Source: Desulfopila sp. IMCC35008
GTDB lineage: Bacteria > Desulfobacterota > Desulfobulbia > Desulfobulbales > Desulfocapsaceae
Reading direction: 5' to 3'
Length of the DNA: 64,000 bases
Assembly: GCF_010646885.2 (NCBI RefSeq)
Contig: NZ_CP050700.1
Span: forward strand, 2,320,501-2,384,500
Position numbers and translations under genes: made by a program. The notes under the pieces were generated by a model that saw only the letters and a list, made by a program, of their open reading frames with translations, did not search any database and was not told the DNA's origin. Positions within the stretch are counted from its first letter, which is position 1. Every line of letters starts with the position of its first letter. Below are positions 45,903 to 54,656 of this stretch, one piece after another.

Positions 45903-46885
45903 GTATTCTTTTTCCTTTCCGCAACCGCCATGGTCACGTCTTTCCATTTCATTTTCCGAACAATCAATTCAGTATCATCACCGTTATCGGCTGCTCCCAG
46001 GATTGCAGCAGGTTCAGCAACTCCCTGGGCACCAACGGCTTTCATTGCGGCAGATGAAAAAGAGACATCTTTTACCGTGTTCAGTTCATCCCGCGAAAAA
46101 AACACGGGATCGATTCCACGTTCTTCTGCAAAAAGCAGGATGCCTTCCTCATCATCCTTGACATCTATCGAACTAATCCCGGCGAAAGCCACTGGTTCAA
46201 TATTATGAGTTCGGCACAATTCGACAAACGATTTCCTGATGTCGGTGACCCCGGTTCCCCGGTTACAACCGACCCCAAGATACAACGTCCTCGGTATACA
46301 ACAGAGTCCCTTGAATGTCATGTTTTTATTATAGGTTATTACAAGATCGGCATCTTCAATTGCGGGTGTTAATTGCAGATCATCCGGAAGGATAATTTTG
46401 CTATTGTGGTAGTATACCCTGGTCGTTTTTCCATCAATAAAACCAGATGTTATCCGAGTAAGTTTTGAAAAATCCTCAACAACAAGATCATTACGGCGAG
46501 CCCACAGGTCGAGTGCGGTCATGCCAAGGACATCGCTTGCCGTCGTGATAACCGGGATGCCACCGGTTATCCGACTCACCGTCTCAGCCAGTTCATTTCC
46601 TCCGCCAAGATGGCCAGATAGCAGACTGATGACAAATTTACCTTTCGGGTCCAGCACGAGTACACAGGGATCAGTTTTTTTATCATTTACAAGCGGAGCT
46701 ATAGAACGAACGGCAATGCCTGTTGCCATAATACAGATGAGGGCTCCACATCGAGACCAGAGGCGTTCGATTTTCTGAGCAACCTTGTCACTACTTCTGT
46801 CATGGGTGCAATTTGCAAGTGATGAGGCTATAAGGTCGGCAGTTTTCCGACCCTCAGAAGTAATTGCGACAACGCTAACGTTCAT
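45893..46885 (-). CDS. cbiG: Cobalt-precorrin-5A hydrolase
   Basis: Opens the delta-lactone of cobalt-precorrin-5A with loss of the C2 unit, a step specific to the anaerobic route. The three parts are visible: N-terminal (VAITSEGRKTADLIA), the central motif GALICIMATGIAVRSIAPL with HLGGGNELAE, and the C-terminal domain with LYLGVGCNRGTG. Length 330 is normal. It is the first gene of the nine-gene minus-strand cobalamin cluster. No cobalamin riboswitch was recognised in the 75 bases before it. Confidence 0.94.
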   Translation of the reverse strand: MNVSVVAITSEGRKTADLIASSLANCTHDRSSDKVAQKIERLWSRCGALICIMATGIAVRSIAPLVNDKKTDPCVLVLDPKGKFVISLLSGHLGGGNELAETVSRITGGIPVITTASDVLGMTALDLWARRNDLVVEDFSKLTRITSGFIDGKTTRVYYHNSKIILPDDLQLTPAIEDADLVITYNKNMTFKGLCCIPRTLYLGVGCNRGTGVTDIRKSFVELCRTHNIEPVAFAGISSIDVKDDEEGILLFAEERGIDPVFFSRDELNTVKDVSFSSAAMKAVGAQGVAEPAAILGAADNGDDTELIVRKMKWKDVTMAVAERKKNTWD

Positions 46886-46960
46886 AGTATTATTGGTAGG
46901 GATCAGCTGTGAAAGGACGATAGATTACGGCAATAAAGGATGATATGTGAAACTATCATT

Positions 46961-47707
46961 TTATTTTCTGGATTTTATCGACTGGTAGAGTGCTTCTGAT
47001 TTTTTTTGCGCCTGGATGATCTCATCCTTTGTTAAAACAGTTTCAAGAAAGTCAACAGCCTGCCCGGCCTCCGCATGTCCATTTGTGGCGGCAATCGAAA
47101 ACCATGCATAGGCACCGGGCAAGTCAACCTCTGGGACCCCTTCGCCTGAATAGAGCATAATCCCAAGATTATACTGAGCCAGGGGGTGATTTAACTTGGC
47201 GGCATCAGAAAACAACTGGTAAGCTTTCTCGTAATCTTTTTTTACGCCGTTACCGGTGAAATAAATGAAAGCCAACTCATTTTGCGCTTCGCTATCACCA
47301 CTTTCTGCTGCAAGCTTGAACCAGTGAATCGCTTCATCAAAGTTTTTAGGTACAGATTCTCCAACCAGAAAAGATTGGGCAATTATTTTTTGCGATGCAG
47401 TCGAACTCTTACCATTCTTGGCAGCACGATAAAGATAGGAGAAGGCCTTTTCCCGATCGATTTCTGTCCCCCTTCCCTTAAAATACATGCCACCGGCAAT
47501 ATATTGCGCTTCTGGATCACCTAATGCGGCAGCTTGCAAATACAGAGAGAGCGCTGCCGGCAGGTTACGTTGCACCCCGTCACCGAAATAGAGTCTTCTG
47601 GCTTTCTCCTTAATGAGAGCCACAGACTCAGCCTGACATGGGGTGACGAAGGTGCTCGCAACAACTAAAAGAATAACCGCCGCAATTGCCCTCACATATC
47701 GTACCAT
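46961..47707 (-). CDS. Exported Sel1-repeat protein
   Basis: A 248-residue protein with a signal peptide (VRYVRAIAAVILLVVASTFVTPCQA) and about five Sel1-type TPR-like repeats, seen as repeated A-x-x-Y-x-x-AA-x-x-G-x-x-EAQ patterns (for example FKLAAESGDSEAQNELAFIY). Such repeats scaffold protein-protein contacts, here in the periplasm. If C24 before QAES were a lipobox the fit would be poor, so a soluble protein is likelier. It begins 51 bases after the YcaO-TPR gene on the same strand and may be co-transcribed with it. Confidence 0.82.
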   Translation of the reverse strand: MVRYVRAIAAVILLVVASTFVTPCQAESVALIKEKARRLYFGDGVQRNLPAALSLYLQAAALGDPEAQYIAGGMYFKGRGTEIDREKAFSYLYRAAKNGKSSTASQKIIAQSFLVGESVPKNFDEAIHWFKLAAESGDSEAQNELAFIYFTGNGVKKDYEKAYQLFSDAAKLNHPLAQYNLGIMLYSGEGVPEVDLPGAYAWFSIAATNGHAEAGQAVDFLETVLTKDEIIQAQKKSEALYQSIKSRK

Positions 47708-47758
47708 GGTCTTATATCCTGGTGCTTATGTTATTAATCGTCCCTTAAAAAATATGGA

Positions 47759-49513
47759 TTAATCTTCGTCCCCTGTCGTCAGTGTGGCCAATTCGTTACG
47801 GGCAAAATCAAGGGTGGGATCGAGTGTCAACGCAACCGTGAAATACTCGATAGCCTCTTCTTTTTGCCCTAACCGGTTGTAATTAACACCGATATTTGCA
47901 TAGTCGATGCCTGAAGCGGGGTTGAGATCAATGGCACGTTTGAAGTGCGTGATGGCATCCTCATACCGATCCAGTTTATAATAACAGACACCAAGTGTGT
48001 TATGCATATCCGGCCGTTCTTCATCTTCTTCCAATCCTTGCTGCAAAACAGAAATAGCATCGTCCCACTGACCAATATCTTTGAGACAACTCCCCATGTA
48101 GGAATAAATGTACGGGAGATCCTCCTGCTCCGGGGATAAACTGAGGGCCCTGTCAAAGTGGTCCAGCGCAGATTCGGGGAATCCCATATGGACAAAATTT
48201 TTGCCACGGTAAAATTCAAGATAATAGGCCCCAGGCAAAAGGGTTTCGAGCTGCTTGAGTTTCTCTTCCAGCAGGGTTGGATCATCAACGAGATCAAACA
48301 ACAATTTTGAGGCAAAAAGACCCACGTCATTGATTCGTGACCTCTCCCTGAAATGAGCTCCAGGAATAATTGTGTACAGGGCCGGGATATCGAGCTTTTC
48401 ATGGGTCACATCGATCATGAATACCTGCATTCCTTTCTTCTTCAGGATTTCGATACAGTTCTCGATCTCAACCTTCATGTTGTTATCGGAAAGATCGCTC
48501 ATCTTCGGAACGGCCGTGCATTTATCTGTATCCGTTATATACCGTACTTCCTCCATGGAAAGCGGTTTGGGCAAACCGGAAGCAACATAGTTCGAACCGG
48601 TATTAAAATCACCGGCTAACTGGGCCACCTCAGTTATTGCACGAATAAGAGATTTTTCAGGATTCGGGGTTGTACCTGCGGTGTACACTATTTCGCTTTT
48701 CCCAGGGAAAGTCGAGCGATCTATGGCAAGTGCGCCAACAGTACTGATGCCAGTGTCGAGAGTGAAATCACTCAGGTACAGCTCAATATTTTCTTTCTTG
48801 AATTTTTCAAGAAGATCACATGCGACCTCATCGGTTACACTACCAGGGTCGATTAATGGTGTTTCTATCTCGTCGTGACTCACAAGTGAGCAGACGTGGC
48901 GTTCAATAATTTCACACAACCCCTGAAGTGCCGCTTCTTCGTAGGTGTTTCCAGCAGATGGCCCATTGAACTCGTTAATGGCAAAAAACCAGGAAAAAGG
49001 AACCAGCTCTTCGACACCGGTGGTAATATTGGTCGCCCAGGCCCACTGCATCGGCAGATTCTCAAGTAATTTTTCAAGTGTTTCAACCGATGTTTTCGAG
49101 TCGTGAACAGATTCGAGCAGCAGGCTGATATCCATAACAGGATACCCACCCTTGCGCATCTGGTTATAATCTCCTCTTAGGAAATTCCCCTCGTTGTTTT
49201 TAAATGAGAAAAAGGAGAATCTCTCCGCAAGCTCCATGCAGGCAGAGGCTTCCGCCTGTATAGGGGACGCCCCTTTACCCATTTGCTTCTTGGTCCCTGT
49301 AAGTTTTGACGCATCATCTCCGCACACGGAAAAGAAAACAGGGATGTCCAGTCGTCCATTATCAATTCTTTTCACTTCGTTCAGGATATTTATTTCCAGC
49401 TTTTCGACCTGACTATAGAACCTTTGAAGGGTATCTTCTGGCCGAATTGCTTTATCTTGATCAATGGTGAATGTTTTCAGGCAATCGCTAAATTCAATTT
49501 TTGTCTTCTTCAT
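47759..49513 (-). CDS. YcaO-domain protein with C-terminal TPR repeats
   Basis: Residues about 60-410 form a YcaO ATP-binding domain: AEASACMELAERFSFF and LQGLCEIIERHVCS carry the ExxER helices, and LIRAITEVAQL the following one. From about 430 to 575 there are about four TPR repeats (for example NTLGVCYYKLDRYEDAITHF and IGVNYNRLGQKEEAIEYF). YcaO enzymes activate amide bonds with ATP to make azoline rings or thioamides, or in Escherichia coli assist methylthiolation of ribosomal protein S12. There is no TfuA partner, no peptide precursor and no transporter nearby, so the substrate is unknown. The C-terminus lacks the proline-rich end seen in heterocyclases. Confidence 0.85.
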   Translation of the reverse strand: MKKTKIEFSDCLKTFTIDQDKAIRPEDTLQRFYSQVEKLEINILNEVKRIDNGRLDIPVFFSVCGDDASKLTGTKKQMGKGASPIQAEASACMELAERFSFFSFKNNEGNFLRGDYNQMRKGGYPVMDISLLLESVHDSKTSVETLEKLLENLPMQWAWATNITTGVEELVPFSWFFAINEFNGPSAGNTYEEAALQGLCEIIERHVCSLVSHDEIETPLIDPGSVTDEVACDLLEKFKKENIELYLSDFTLDTGISTVGALAIDRSTFPGKSEIVYTAGTTPNPEKSLIRAITEVAQLAGDFNTGSNYVASGLPKPLSMEEVRYITDTDKCTAVPKMSDLSDNNMKVEIENCIEILKKKGMQVFMIDVTHEKLDIPALYTIIPGAHFRERSRINDVGLFASKLLFDLVDDPTLLEEKLKQLETLLPGAYYLEFYRGKNFVHMGFPESALDHFDRALSLSPEQEDLPYIYSYMGSCLKDIGQWDDAISVLQQGLEEDEERPDMHNTLGVCYYKLDRYEDAITHFKRAIDLNPASGIDYANIGVNYNRLGQKEEAIEYFTVALTLDPTLDFARNELATLTTGDED

Positions 49514-49629
49514 TATGTTAGTTTTGCTTACTTTTTTTTATTTCTTATCAAAGAGGCGTAGTCACTTAACGTTCAATTCCAGTATAACAGATACTATTAA
49601 TTCACATCCGCTTAAAAACAAACCGTCTT

Positions 49630-50118
49630 TCAGGTTTCTGTAATACCTGCCTGTTTGATCACTGATTGCAGTCGTTTATGCCAAACATCCTCTTTACAAA
49701 CACATGTAACCCGCCTCTTATGAGTATCTTCAATTTCAAGGGTAAGGCGCAGACTATCAGCCGGCAAGATTTCAGCAGCTCTGAGAGACCATTCGATAAT
49801 GCATACCCCCTGACCATAAATATATTCGTCAAAACCTAGATCCTCGACTTCCGTGCAATCATGGAGTCTATAATAATCCATATGGTAGATTGGTAGTCTT
49901 CCTGGATATTCGTGTAGTATTGCAAACGATGGACTGCTCACATAGACACCATCCGCGACATCCAGACCAATTGCAATTGATTGGGCTAACGTTGTCTTCC
50001 CGGCACCAAGATCACCGTCAAGACAGATAACATCCCCTTTTTCAGCAACCTTACCGAGATGCACCCCGAAAAGAGCAGTTTTTTGTGCAGTTTCAAGCAA
50101 TAGTGAATAGTTCTTCAT
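49630..50118 (-). CDS. tsaE: tRNA threonylcarbamoyladenosine biosynthesis ATPase
   Basis: P-loop ATPase that works with TsaB, TsaC and TsaD to make t6A37 in tRNA. The Walker A motif is CLDGDLGAGKTTLAQ, with SSPSFAILHEYPGRLPIYHMDYYRL and EWSLRAAEILP. The start at 50118 gives 162 residues, the family size; longer upstream readings run into the cold-shock gene terminator. The downstream 116 bases to the YcaO gene are unremarkable. Confidence 0.93.
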   Translation of the reverse strand: MKNYSLLLETAQKTALFGVHLGKVAEKGDVICLDGDLGAGKTTLAQSIAIGLDVADGVYVSSPSFAILHEYPGRLPIYHMDYYRLHDCTEVEDLGFDEYIYGQGVCIIEWSLRAAEILPADSLRLTLEIEDTHKRRVTCVCKEDVWHKRLQSVIKQAGITET

Positions 50119-50215
50119 AAATTGGTGCAGATAAGTTTTTAAACGCTGATCAGAAGACGAGCAGTTTAGTAGAAAACAAGGAAAAATGATAGGAAAGAAC
50201 GAGCAGCTGGTGGAA

Positions 50216-50256
50216 ATAAAAAACCCCATGAGCTGGCTAATGCCAGCCCATGGGGT
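50216..50256 (-). terminator. Terminator of the cold-shock gene
   Basis: ACCCCATG/CATGGGGT and GCTGGC/GCCAGC arms (one A-C mismatch) form a long stem with a 4-base loop; on the minus strand it is followed by TTTTTATTTCC. It lies 23 bases past the csp stop. Confidence 0.88.
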
Positions 50257-50278
50257 CATTTCAGGTAAGTGTCTACAA

Positions 50279-50494
50279 TCAGTTCAACTTGTGCACGTTT
50301 TCAGCCTGCAAACCCTTATCTGTCTTGGCAACTGAAAATTCAACTGGTTCCCCCTCTTCCAGGCTCCTGAAGCCTTCTCCCTGGATAGCGCTGTAGTGGA
50401 CGAAAACATCACCCTGCCCGTCTGGTCTTTCCAAGAAGCCGTAACCTTTGCTTGCGTTAAACCATTTCACCTTACCTTTCACACGCTCTGACAT
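50279..50494 (-). CDS. Cold-shock-family protein
   Basis: A 71-residue cold-shock domain: RNP1-like KGYGFLERP and RNP2-like DVFVHYSAI are clear, with the usual [14 protein letters not shown] opening. Binds single-stranded RNA and DNA and opens mRNA structure. The ATG at 50494 has GGAGGA 7 bases upstream; an earlier in-frame ATG has no ribosome site. It has a long structured leader, in keeping with cold-shock or RNA-level control, and its own terminator. Confidence 0.93.
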   Translation of the reverse strand: MSERVKGKVKWFNASKGYGFLERPDGQGDVFVHYSAIQGEGFRSLEEGEPVEFSVAKTDKGLQAENVHKLN

Positions 50495-50622
50495 CCTGCT
50501 ATCCTCCAATTAATTGCTGGCGGTGTCACTCGCCACGTACATAACGGAATTTCCGTCACATGAGCGTCCCTAACAATAAGGAACATTATCTCCTTGTATC
50601 AAAATAATGAATGCGTCGTCAA
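50495..50622 (-). promoter_or_regulatory. Promoter and structured leader of the cold-shock gene
   Basis: A possible promoter with TTGACG (50617-50622, minus strand) and ATACAA or TACAAG about 17 bases on, starting a leader of roughly 95 bases. In it lie a palindrome ACGGAATTTCCGT (50544-50556) and a TGGCG/CGCCA hairpin (50518-50535), just ahead of the GGAGGA ribosome site. Long leaders of this kind are typical of cspA. Confidence 0.5.
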
Positions 50623-50745
50623 GGTCATTGGTTTGTTTTTTATACCATCAAGGTGTTGATATAATATTGAATCACATTATTAATCTAGTCGCAAGGCAGA
50701 AGGAATCAGCTCCTTTTGGATTGCACCTGAGGAATGGGAAATAGC

Positions 50746-52515
50746 CTACTTGGTTGCCCACCATGTCATAAGAAACTGACTTGCTGAGTAATAAAGTGGT
50801 AACGTTTCAGGCTGACCAAATTTGTTGGCATAGACAATTCGGTGTCCATTGGTATACCAATTAGGCACCAGGTAATACCCATACCACAGGGCACGATCCA
50901 GAGCCTTGCAAGCCGCTGTCAATTCTTCACTGTTCGTTGCGTAAATAACCCTGTCAATCAAGCCATCGATTGCCTTTGAGCGAATTCCGGCAAAGTTTCT
51001 TGAACCCGGGGTGTCAGCAGCACTTGAATGCCAGTAGTCTCTCTGCTCATTACCAGGCGATAAGGATTGGCCATAGGTGGTAACAATCATATCAAAATCA
51101 AACGTTTTTCTTCGCTCAACATAGAGTGTCGGGTCAACAGTTCGATATCGAACGTCCATACCGAGTTTGTTGAGATTTGCAACAAATGATGCCATTACCC
51201 TTTCAAAAGTCTGGGAAACCAGAATAATCTCAAAGGAAAACGGCTCACCTTTATCATTAACAAGAACTCCATCTTTGACTTTCCAGCCAGCTTCAATCAG
51301 AAGTTTTTTTGCCTTCCTGAGATTACTTCGCAATCCTCCCTTTCCCTTAGTCGTAACAGGCTGAAGTGGTTTTGTGAACACCTCCTCCGGGAGCTCATCC
51401 TTAAACTCTGTAAGATACGCCAACTCCAGCCCCTGTGGAAGACCGGTCGCGGCAAATGGCGAATTTGAGAAAAAAGAATTATTCCTGGTGTATTGATCAT
51501 AAAAGAGCGATTTATTAGTCCATTCGAAATCAAAAGCATACCCTATTGCCTGCCGCACCCTCCTGTCCTTAAAGATTTCGCGACGACTATTCATGAGAAA
51601 CCCCTGCATACCGGCATTAAGTGAATGAGGCAGAAATTTCTTGATCAACTTACCCGAACTGAAGCCGCTACCATGCAGGTCCCTGGCCCATTGTTTGGCG
51701 ATATTGATCGACATAAAATCAAAATCACCCGCTTTAAACGCTTCCAGTGAGATAGTTTGATCCTTATAGAACTTCACCGTGATCGTGTCAAAATTGAACA
51801 TATTTCGGCGAACAGGGTGGTCGACTGCCCAATAGCTTTCATTGCGTTTATAGGTGATATATTTGCCTCGTTCATGTGAACTGACAATATAAGGGCCTGA
51901 ACCAATCAAACTCCCGTCATCTTTTTCAAAGCTGTCTTTGGGAAAGATCGGAATCTGACTGGCAATCATCGGCAACTCTCGATTCTTTTGCGAAAAACTA
52001 AAGCGCACACGCTCATTGTCGAGAATTTCAACACTTTGTATATCTTTATAATAATAAGGGTATAGAGGATGAACTCCGGATCCTTTCAAGGTATTCATCG
52101 AATACGCTACATCTTCAACCGTCACTGGGATACCATTTGAAAAACGCGCTTTTTCGTTAATTGTAAAAATGACGGAGAGGTGATCAGCTGCCACTTCTAT
52201 ATCTTTTGCAATCAAGCCATATTCGGAAAACGGTTCGTCCAGGCTCGGTTCTGCAAGAGATTCAAAAACCAGGAGATCCAGCCCCCAGGGGGCCTCTCCC
52301 TTCAAGGTAAAAGGGTTGAGCTTGTCGAAGGTTCCTATGTCATGAAGTACAAGGTCTCCTCCCTTCTGGGCCTTGGCTGATGTGTATTCAAAATATTCAA
52401 ACCCGGCAGGATATTTGAGATTTCCGTCGATTGACAGTCCATGTGCTCCAAAGGCATTCAAATTGCAGACTAAAAAGGATAGGAACAAAACCATACAGGA
52501 TAGACGTATACGCAT
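50746..52515 (-). CDS. YejA-like extracellular solute-binding protein (family 5)
   Basis: A 589-residue periplasmic binding protein with signal peptide (MRIRLSCMVLFLSFLVCNLNAFG) and the SBP_bac_5 fold: HGLSIDGNLKYP, then FDKLNPFTLKGEAPWGLDLLVFESL, matches the YejA/microcin-C type, as does SRNFAGIRSKAIDGLIDRVI. I use the ATG at 52515, which has GGAG six bases upstream. YejA normally precedes yejBEF permease and ATPase genes, but the next gene here is csp, so the transporter partner is not in this window. Peptide import is inferred. Confidence 0.88.
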   Translation of the reverse strand: MRIRLSCMVLFLSFLVCNLNAFGAHGLSIDGNLKYPAGFEYFEYTSAKAQKGGDLVLHDIGTFDKLNPFTLKGEAPWGLDLLVFESLAEPSLDEPFSEYGLIAKDIEVAADHLSVIFTINEKARFSNGIPVTVEDVAYSMNTLKGSGVHPLYPYYYKDIQSVEILDNERVRFSFSQKNRELPMIASQIPIFPKDSFEKDDGSLIGSGPYIVSSHERGKYITYKRNESYWAVDHPVRRNMFNFDTITVKFYKDQTISLEAFKAGDFDFMSINIAKQWARDLHGSGFSSGKLIKKFLPHSLNAGMQGFLMNSRREIFKDRRVRQAIGYAFDFEWTNKSLFYDQYTRNNSFFSNSPFAATGLPQGLELAYLTEFKDELPEEVFTKPLQPVTTKGKGGLRSNLRKAKKLLIEAGWKVKDGVLVNDKGEPFSFEIILVSQTFERVMASFVANLNKLGMDVRYRTVDPTLYVERRKTFDFDMIVTTYGQSLSPGNEQRDYWHSSAADTPGSRNFAGIRSKAIDGLIDRVIYATNSEELTAACKALDRALWYGYYLVPNWYTNGHRIVYANKFGQPETLPLYYSASQFLMTWWATK

Positions 52516-52723
52516 ATTTAACTCCGTTACAGGGAACAATATAACATACTGGATTCATGTGACATTAATATCATGTAGCAAGAATATCACTTTTTGAGTA
52601 GAATGTCGAACTCTCCGGGAACTCCTCACTGTTCCCGGGCGATATAAAACGGATGTCAGACCCTGTTTTACTTGAGTATCTCTTCCGGGGAGTCATCATC
52701 AATCAACACACTGGAGTACACAT

Positions 52724-54010
52724 ATGGGCAAGACCATAGCAGAGAAGATATTTGCTGCACATTTACGCGATCAACCCTCGAAAGAAAACATGGTGCTTGA
52801 ACTTGATGCCGTGTTCTGTCACGAGATAACAACCCCGATTGCCATTATGGACCTGATGGAAAAGGGCATGGATAAAGTCTATGACAATACTAAAATCAAG
52901 GCTGTCATCGACCACGTCACCCCGGCCAAAGATTCCAAAACTGCCATGCAGGGAAAAATCATGCGTGACTGGGCCAAGAGACACGATATAAAAGATTTTT
53001 TTGATATTGGTGCAAACGGTGTCTGCCATGCACTCTTTCCTGAGAAAGGTTTTGCAAGGCCAGGTTACACCATTATCATGGGTGATTCACACACATGTAC
53101 ACATGGAGCTTTCGGTGCATTTGCTGCCGGGGTCGGAACCACAGATCTTGAGGTGGGTATATATAAAGGTGTCTGCTCCTTTCGTGAACCCAAAACCATG
53201 AAGGTCACCCTTGCCGGAACAATGCCGAAAGGGGTTACTGCAAAAGACGCGATTCTCGCGATTATTAAAAATATATCAGTTAACGGAGCAACAGATCGAG
53301 TAATAGAGTTTGTTGGGCCTGTTGTAGACGCCATGACCATGGCAGCCCGTATGACTTTGTGCAACATGGCTGTTGAGGCCGGGGCGACCTGCGGCATTTG
53401 CATGCCAGACAAGGTGACGGCTGAATACCTCTGGCCTTTTATCCAGGAAGATTACACCAGCATCGACGACGCAATACAAGACTTTGCCAAATGGCATTCC
53501 GATACTGACGCAGAGTATTCCCAGGTTATTGAGATAGATGTCACCTCACTTACCCCGCAGGTTACCTTCGACTTCAAACCAGATCAGGTAAAAGATGTTG
53601 CCGATTTAGCCGGATCCCCTATAGATCAGGTATATATCGGTTCCTGCACCAACGGTCGTATTGAGGATCTGCGTGATGCCGCATCTATACTAAAGGGCAA
53701 AACACTTGCTGCAGGTGTAAGGGGAATCGTAACACCTGCAACTCCTGCAATATACAGTCAGGCACTTGAAGAAGGCATTATCAAAATCTTCATGGATGCC
53801 GGTTTTTGTGTCCTTAATCCGACCTGTGGTGCATGTCTCGGCATGAGCTCCGGTGTTCTTGCAGAAGGTGAGGTTTGCGCATCAACAACAAACAGAAATT
53901 TTAACGGACGTATGGGTAAAGGCGGCATGGTACACCTCATGAGCCCATTCAGTGCCGCAGCGGCAGCCATTACAGGCGTCATCACTGATCCGAGAGATTA
54001 TCTGGTTTAA
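52724..54010 (+). CDS. leuC: 3-isopropylmalate dehydratase large subunit (aconitase-family)
   Basis: Large subunit of the iron-sulfur hydro-lyase that isomerises isopropylmalate in leucine synthesis. Cluster ligands appear in YIGSCTNGR and NPTCGACLGMSSG, with GDSHTCTHGAFGAF early on. At 428 residues and with a separate small subunit, it belongs to the short, archaeal-like two-subunit class, which also includes homoaconitase. A GGAG ribosome site lies near 52711. The small subunit gene follows after 13 bases. No leuA or leuB is near, so the specificity rests on family only. Confidence 0.88.
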   Translation: MGKTIAEKIFAAHLRDQPSKENMVLELDAVFCHEITTPIAIMDLMEKGMDKVYDNTKIKAVIDHVTPAKDSKTAMQGKIMRDWAKRHDIKDFFDIGANGVCHALFPEKGFARPGYTIIMGDSHTCTHGAFGAFAAGVGTTDLEVGIYKGVCSFREPKTMKVTLAGTMPKGVTAKDAILAIIKNISVNGATDRVIEFVGPVVDAMTMAARMTLCNMAVEAGATCGICMPDKVTAEYLWPFIQEDYTSIDDAIQDFAKWHSDTDAEYSQVIEIDVTSLTPQVTFDFKPDQVKDVADLAGSPIDQVYIGSCTNGRIEDLRDAASILKGKTLAAGVRGIVTPATPAIYSQALEEGIIKIFMDAGFCVLNPTCGACLGMSSGVLAEGEVCASTTNRNFNGRMGKGGMVHLMSPFSAAAAAITGVITDPRDYLV

Positions 54011-54023
54011 GAGGAAGGAAATT

Positions 54024-54551
54024 ATGAAAGAATTTGGTGGAACCGCTATTTTTCTAGATCGAAACGATATTAACACCGACGAGATTATCCCGGCAAAATA
54101 TCTCACCGAAATCAGTAAGGCTGCTCTCAAACCTCACCTGCTGGAAGATTTACTCCTGGAAGGCCAGTCATTTGATCCGCAGGGCAAAGAGCTTCAGGAC
54201 GCAAAGGTAGTCGTTAGCCGTGGAAACTTCGGCTGTGGATCTTCGCGTGAACATGCGGTATGGGCTTTTGAGGTAAATGATATCAATATCATTATCGCCG
54301 AGAGTTTTGCCAGGATATTCAGGCAGAACATGTTTAATTGCGGCATCCTGGCAATTGAGTTGCCAAGGAAAGACATCAACGAGCTATTCAACATGGAAGG
54401 GACACTCTCATTCGCAGTCAACATGGAGAAACAGCAACTGCTTGCAAGCTCATCAGGAAAGGAAAAGAGTTTTTCTTTTGAAATAAACGGTTTTGATAAA
54501 GACCTGGTCAGTGCCGGTGGCTGGTTGGCATACGCGGATTCTAAGTATTGA
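54024..54551 (+). CDS. leuD: 3-isopropylmalate dehydratase small subunit
   Basis: A 175-residue swivelling-domain subunit of the isomerase. The substrate loop region reads DRNDINTDEIIPAKYLTEIS and the FGCGSSREHAVWAF motif binds substrate and the cluster partner. I choose the ATG at 54024, which has GGAAGG upstream; longer readings run through the leuC end. The residues after KYL usually tune specificity between isopropylmalate and homoaconitate; TEIS does not clearly match either. Confidence 0.88.
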   Translation: MKEFGGTAIFLDRNDINTDEIIPAKYLTEISKAALKPHLLEDLLLEGQSFDPQGKELQDAKVVVSRGNFGCGSSREHAVWAFEVNDINIIIAESFARIFRQNMFNCGILAIELPRKDINELFNMEGTLSFAVNMEKQQLLASSSGKEKSFSFEINGFDKDLVSAGGWLAYADSKY

Positions 54552-54594
54552 CCTTAGACCAAGCCCCTCATGATCGGTGTGTTGATGCACAAAA

Positions 54595-54633
54595 TAAACA
54601 GGGCTGAAACCAATATGGCTTCAGCCCTGTTTA
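54595..54633. terminator. Bidirectional terminator between leuD and dnaJ
   Basis: A perfect 14-bp inverted repeat (TAAACAGGGCTGAA / TTCAGCCCTGTTTA) with an 11-base loop lies between the convergent genes. A- and T-rich flanks serve each strand. Confidence 0.8.
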
Positions 54634-54656
54634 AACCTGTTCTCTTCTTCAGTTTT

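Noticed and set aside
46886..46960. Possible cobalamin riboswitch before cbiG.
   Set aside because: Only 75 bases, with no recognisable B12-box or pseudoknot pairing.
52615..52638. CCGGGAAC/GTTCCCGG hairpin upstream of leuC as a terminator or leucine attenuator.
   Set aside because: No T tract follows, and I saw no leader peptide with leucine codons next to it.
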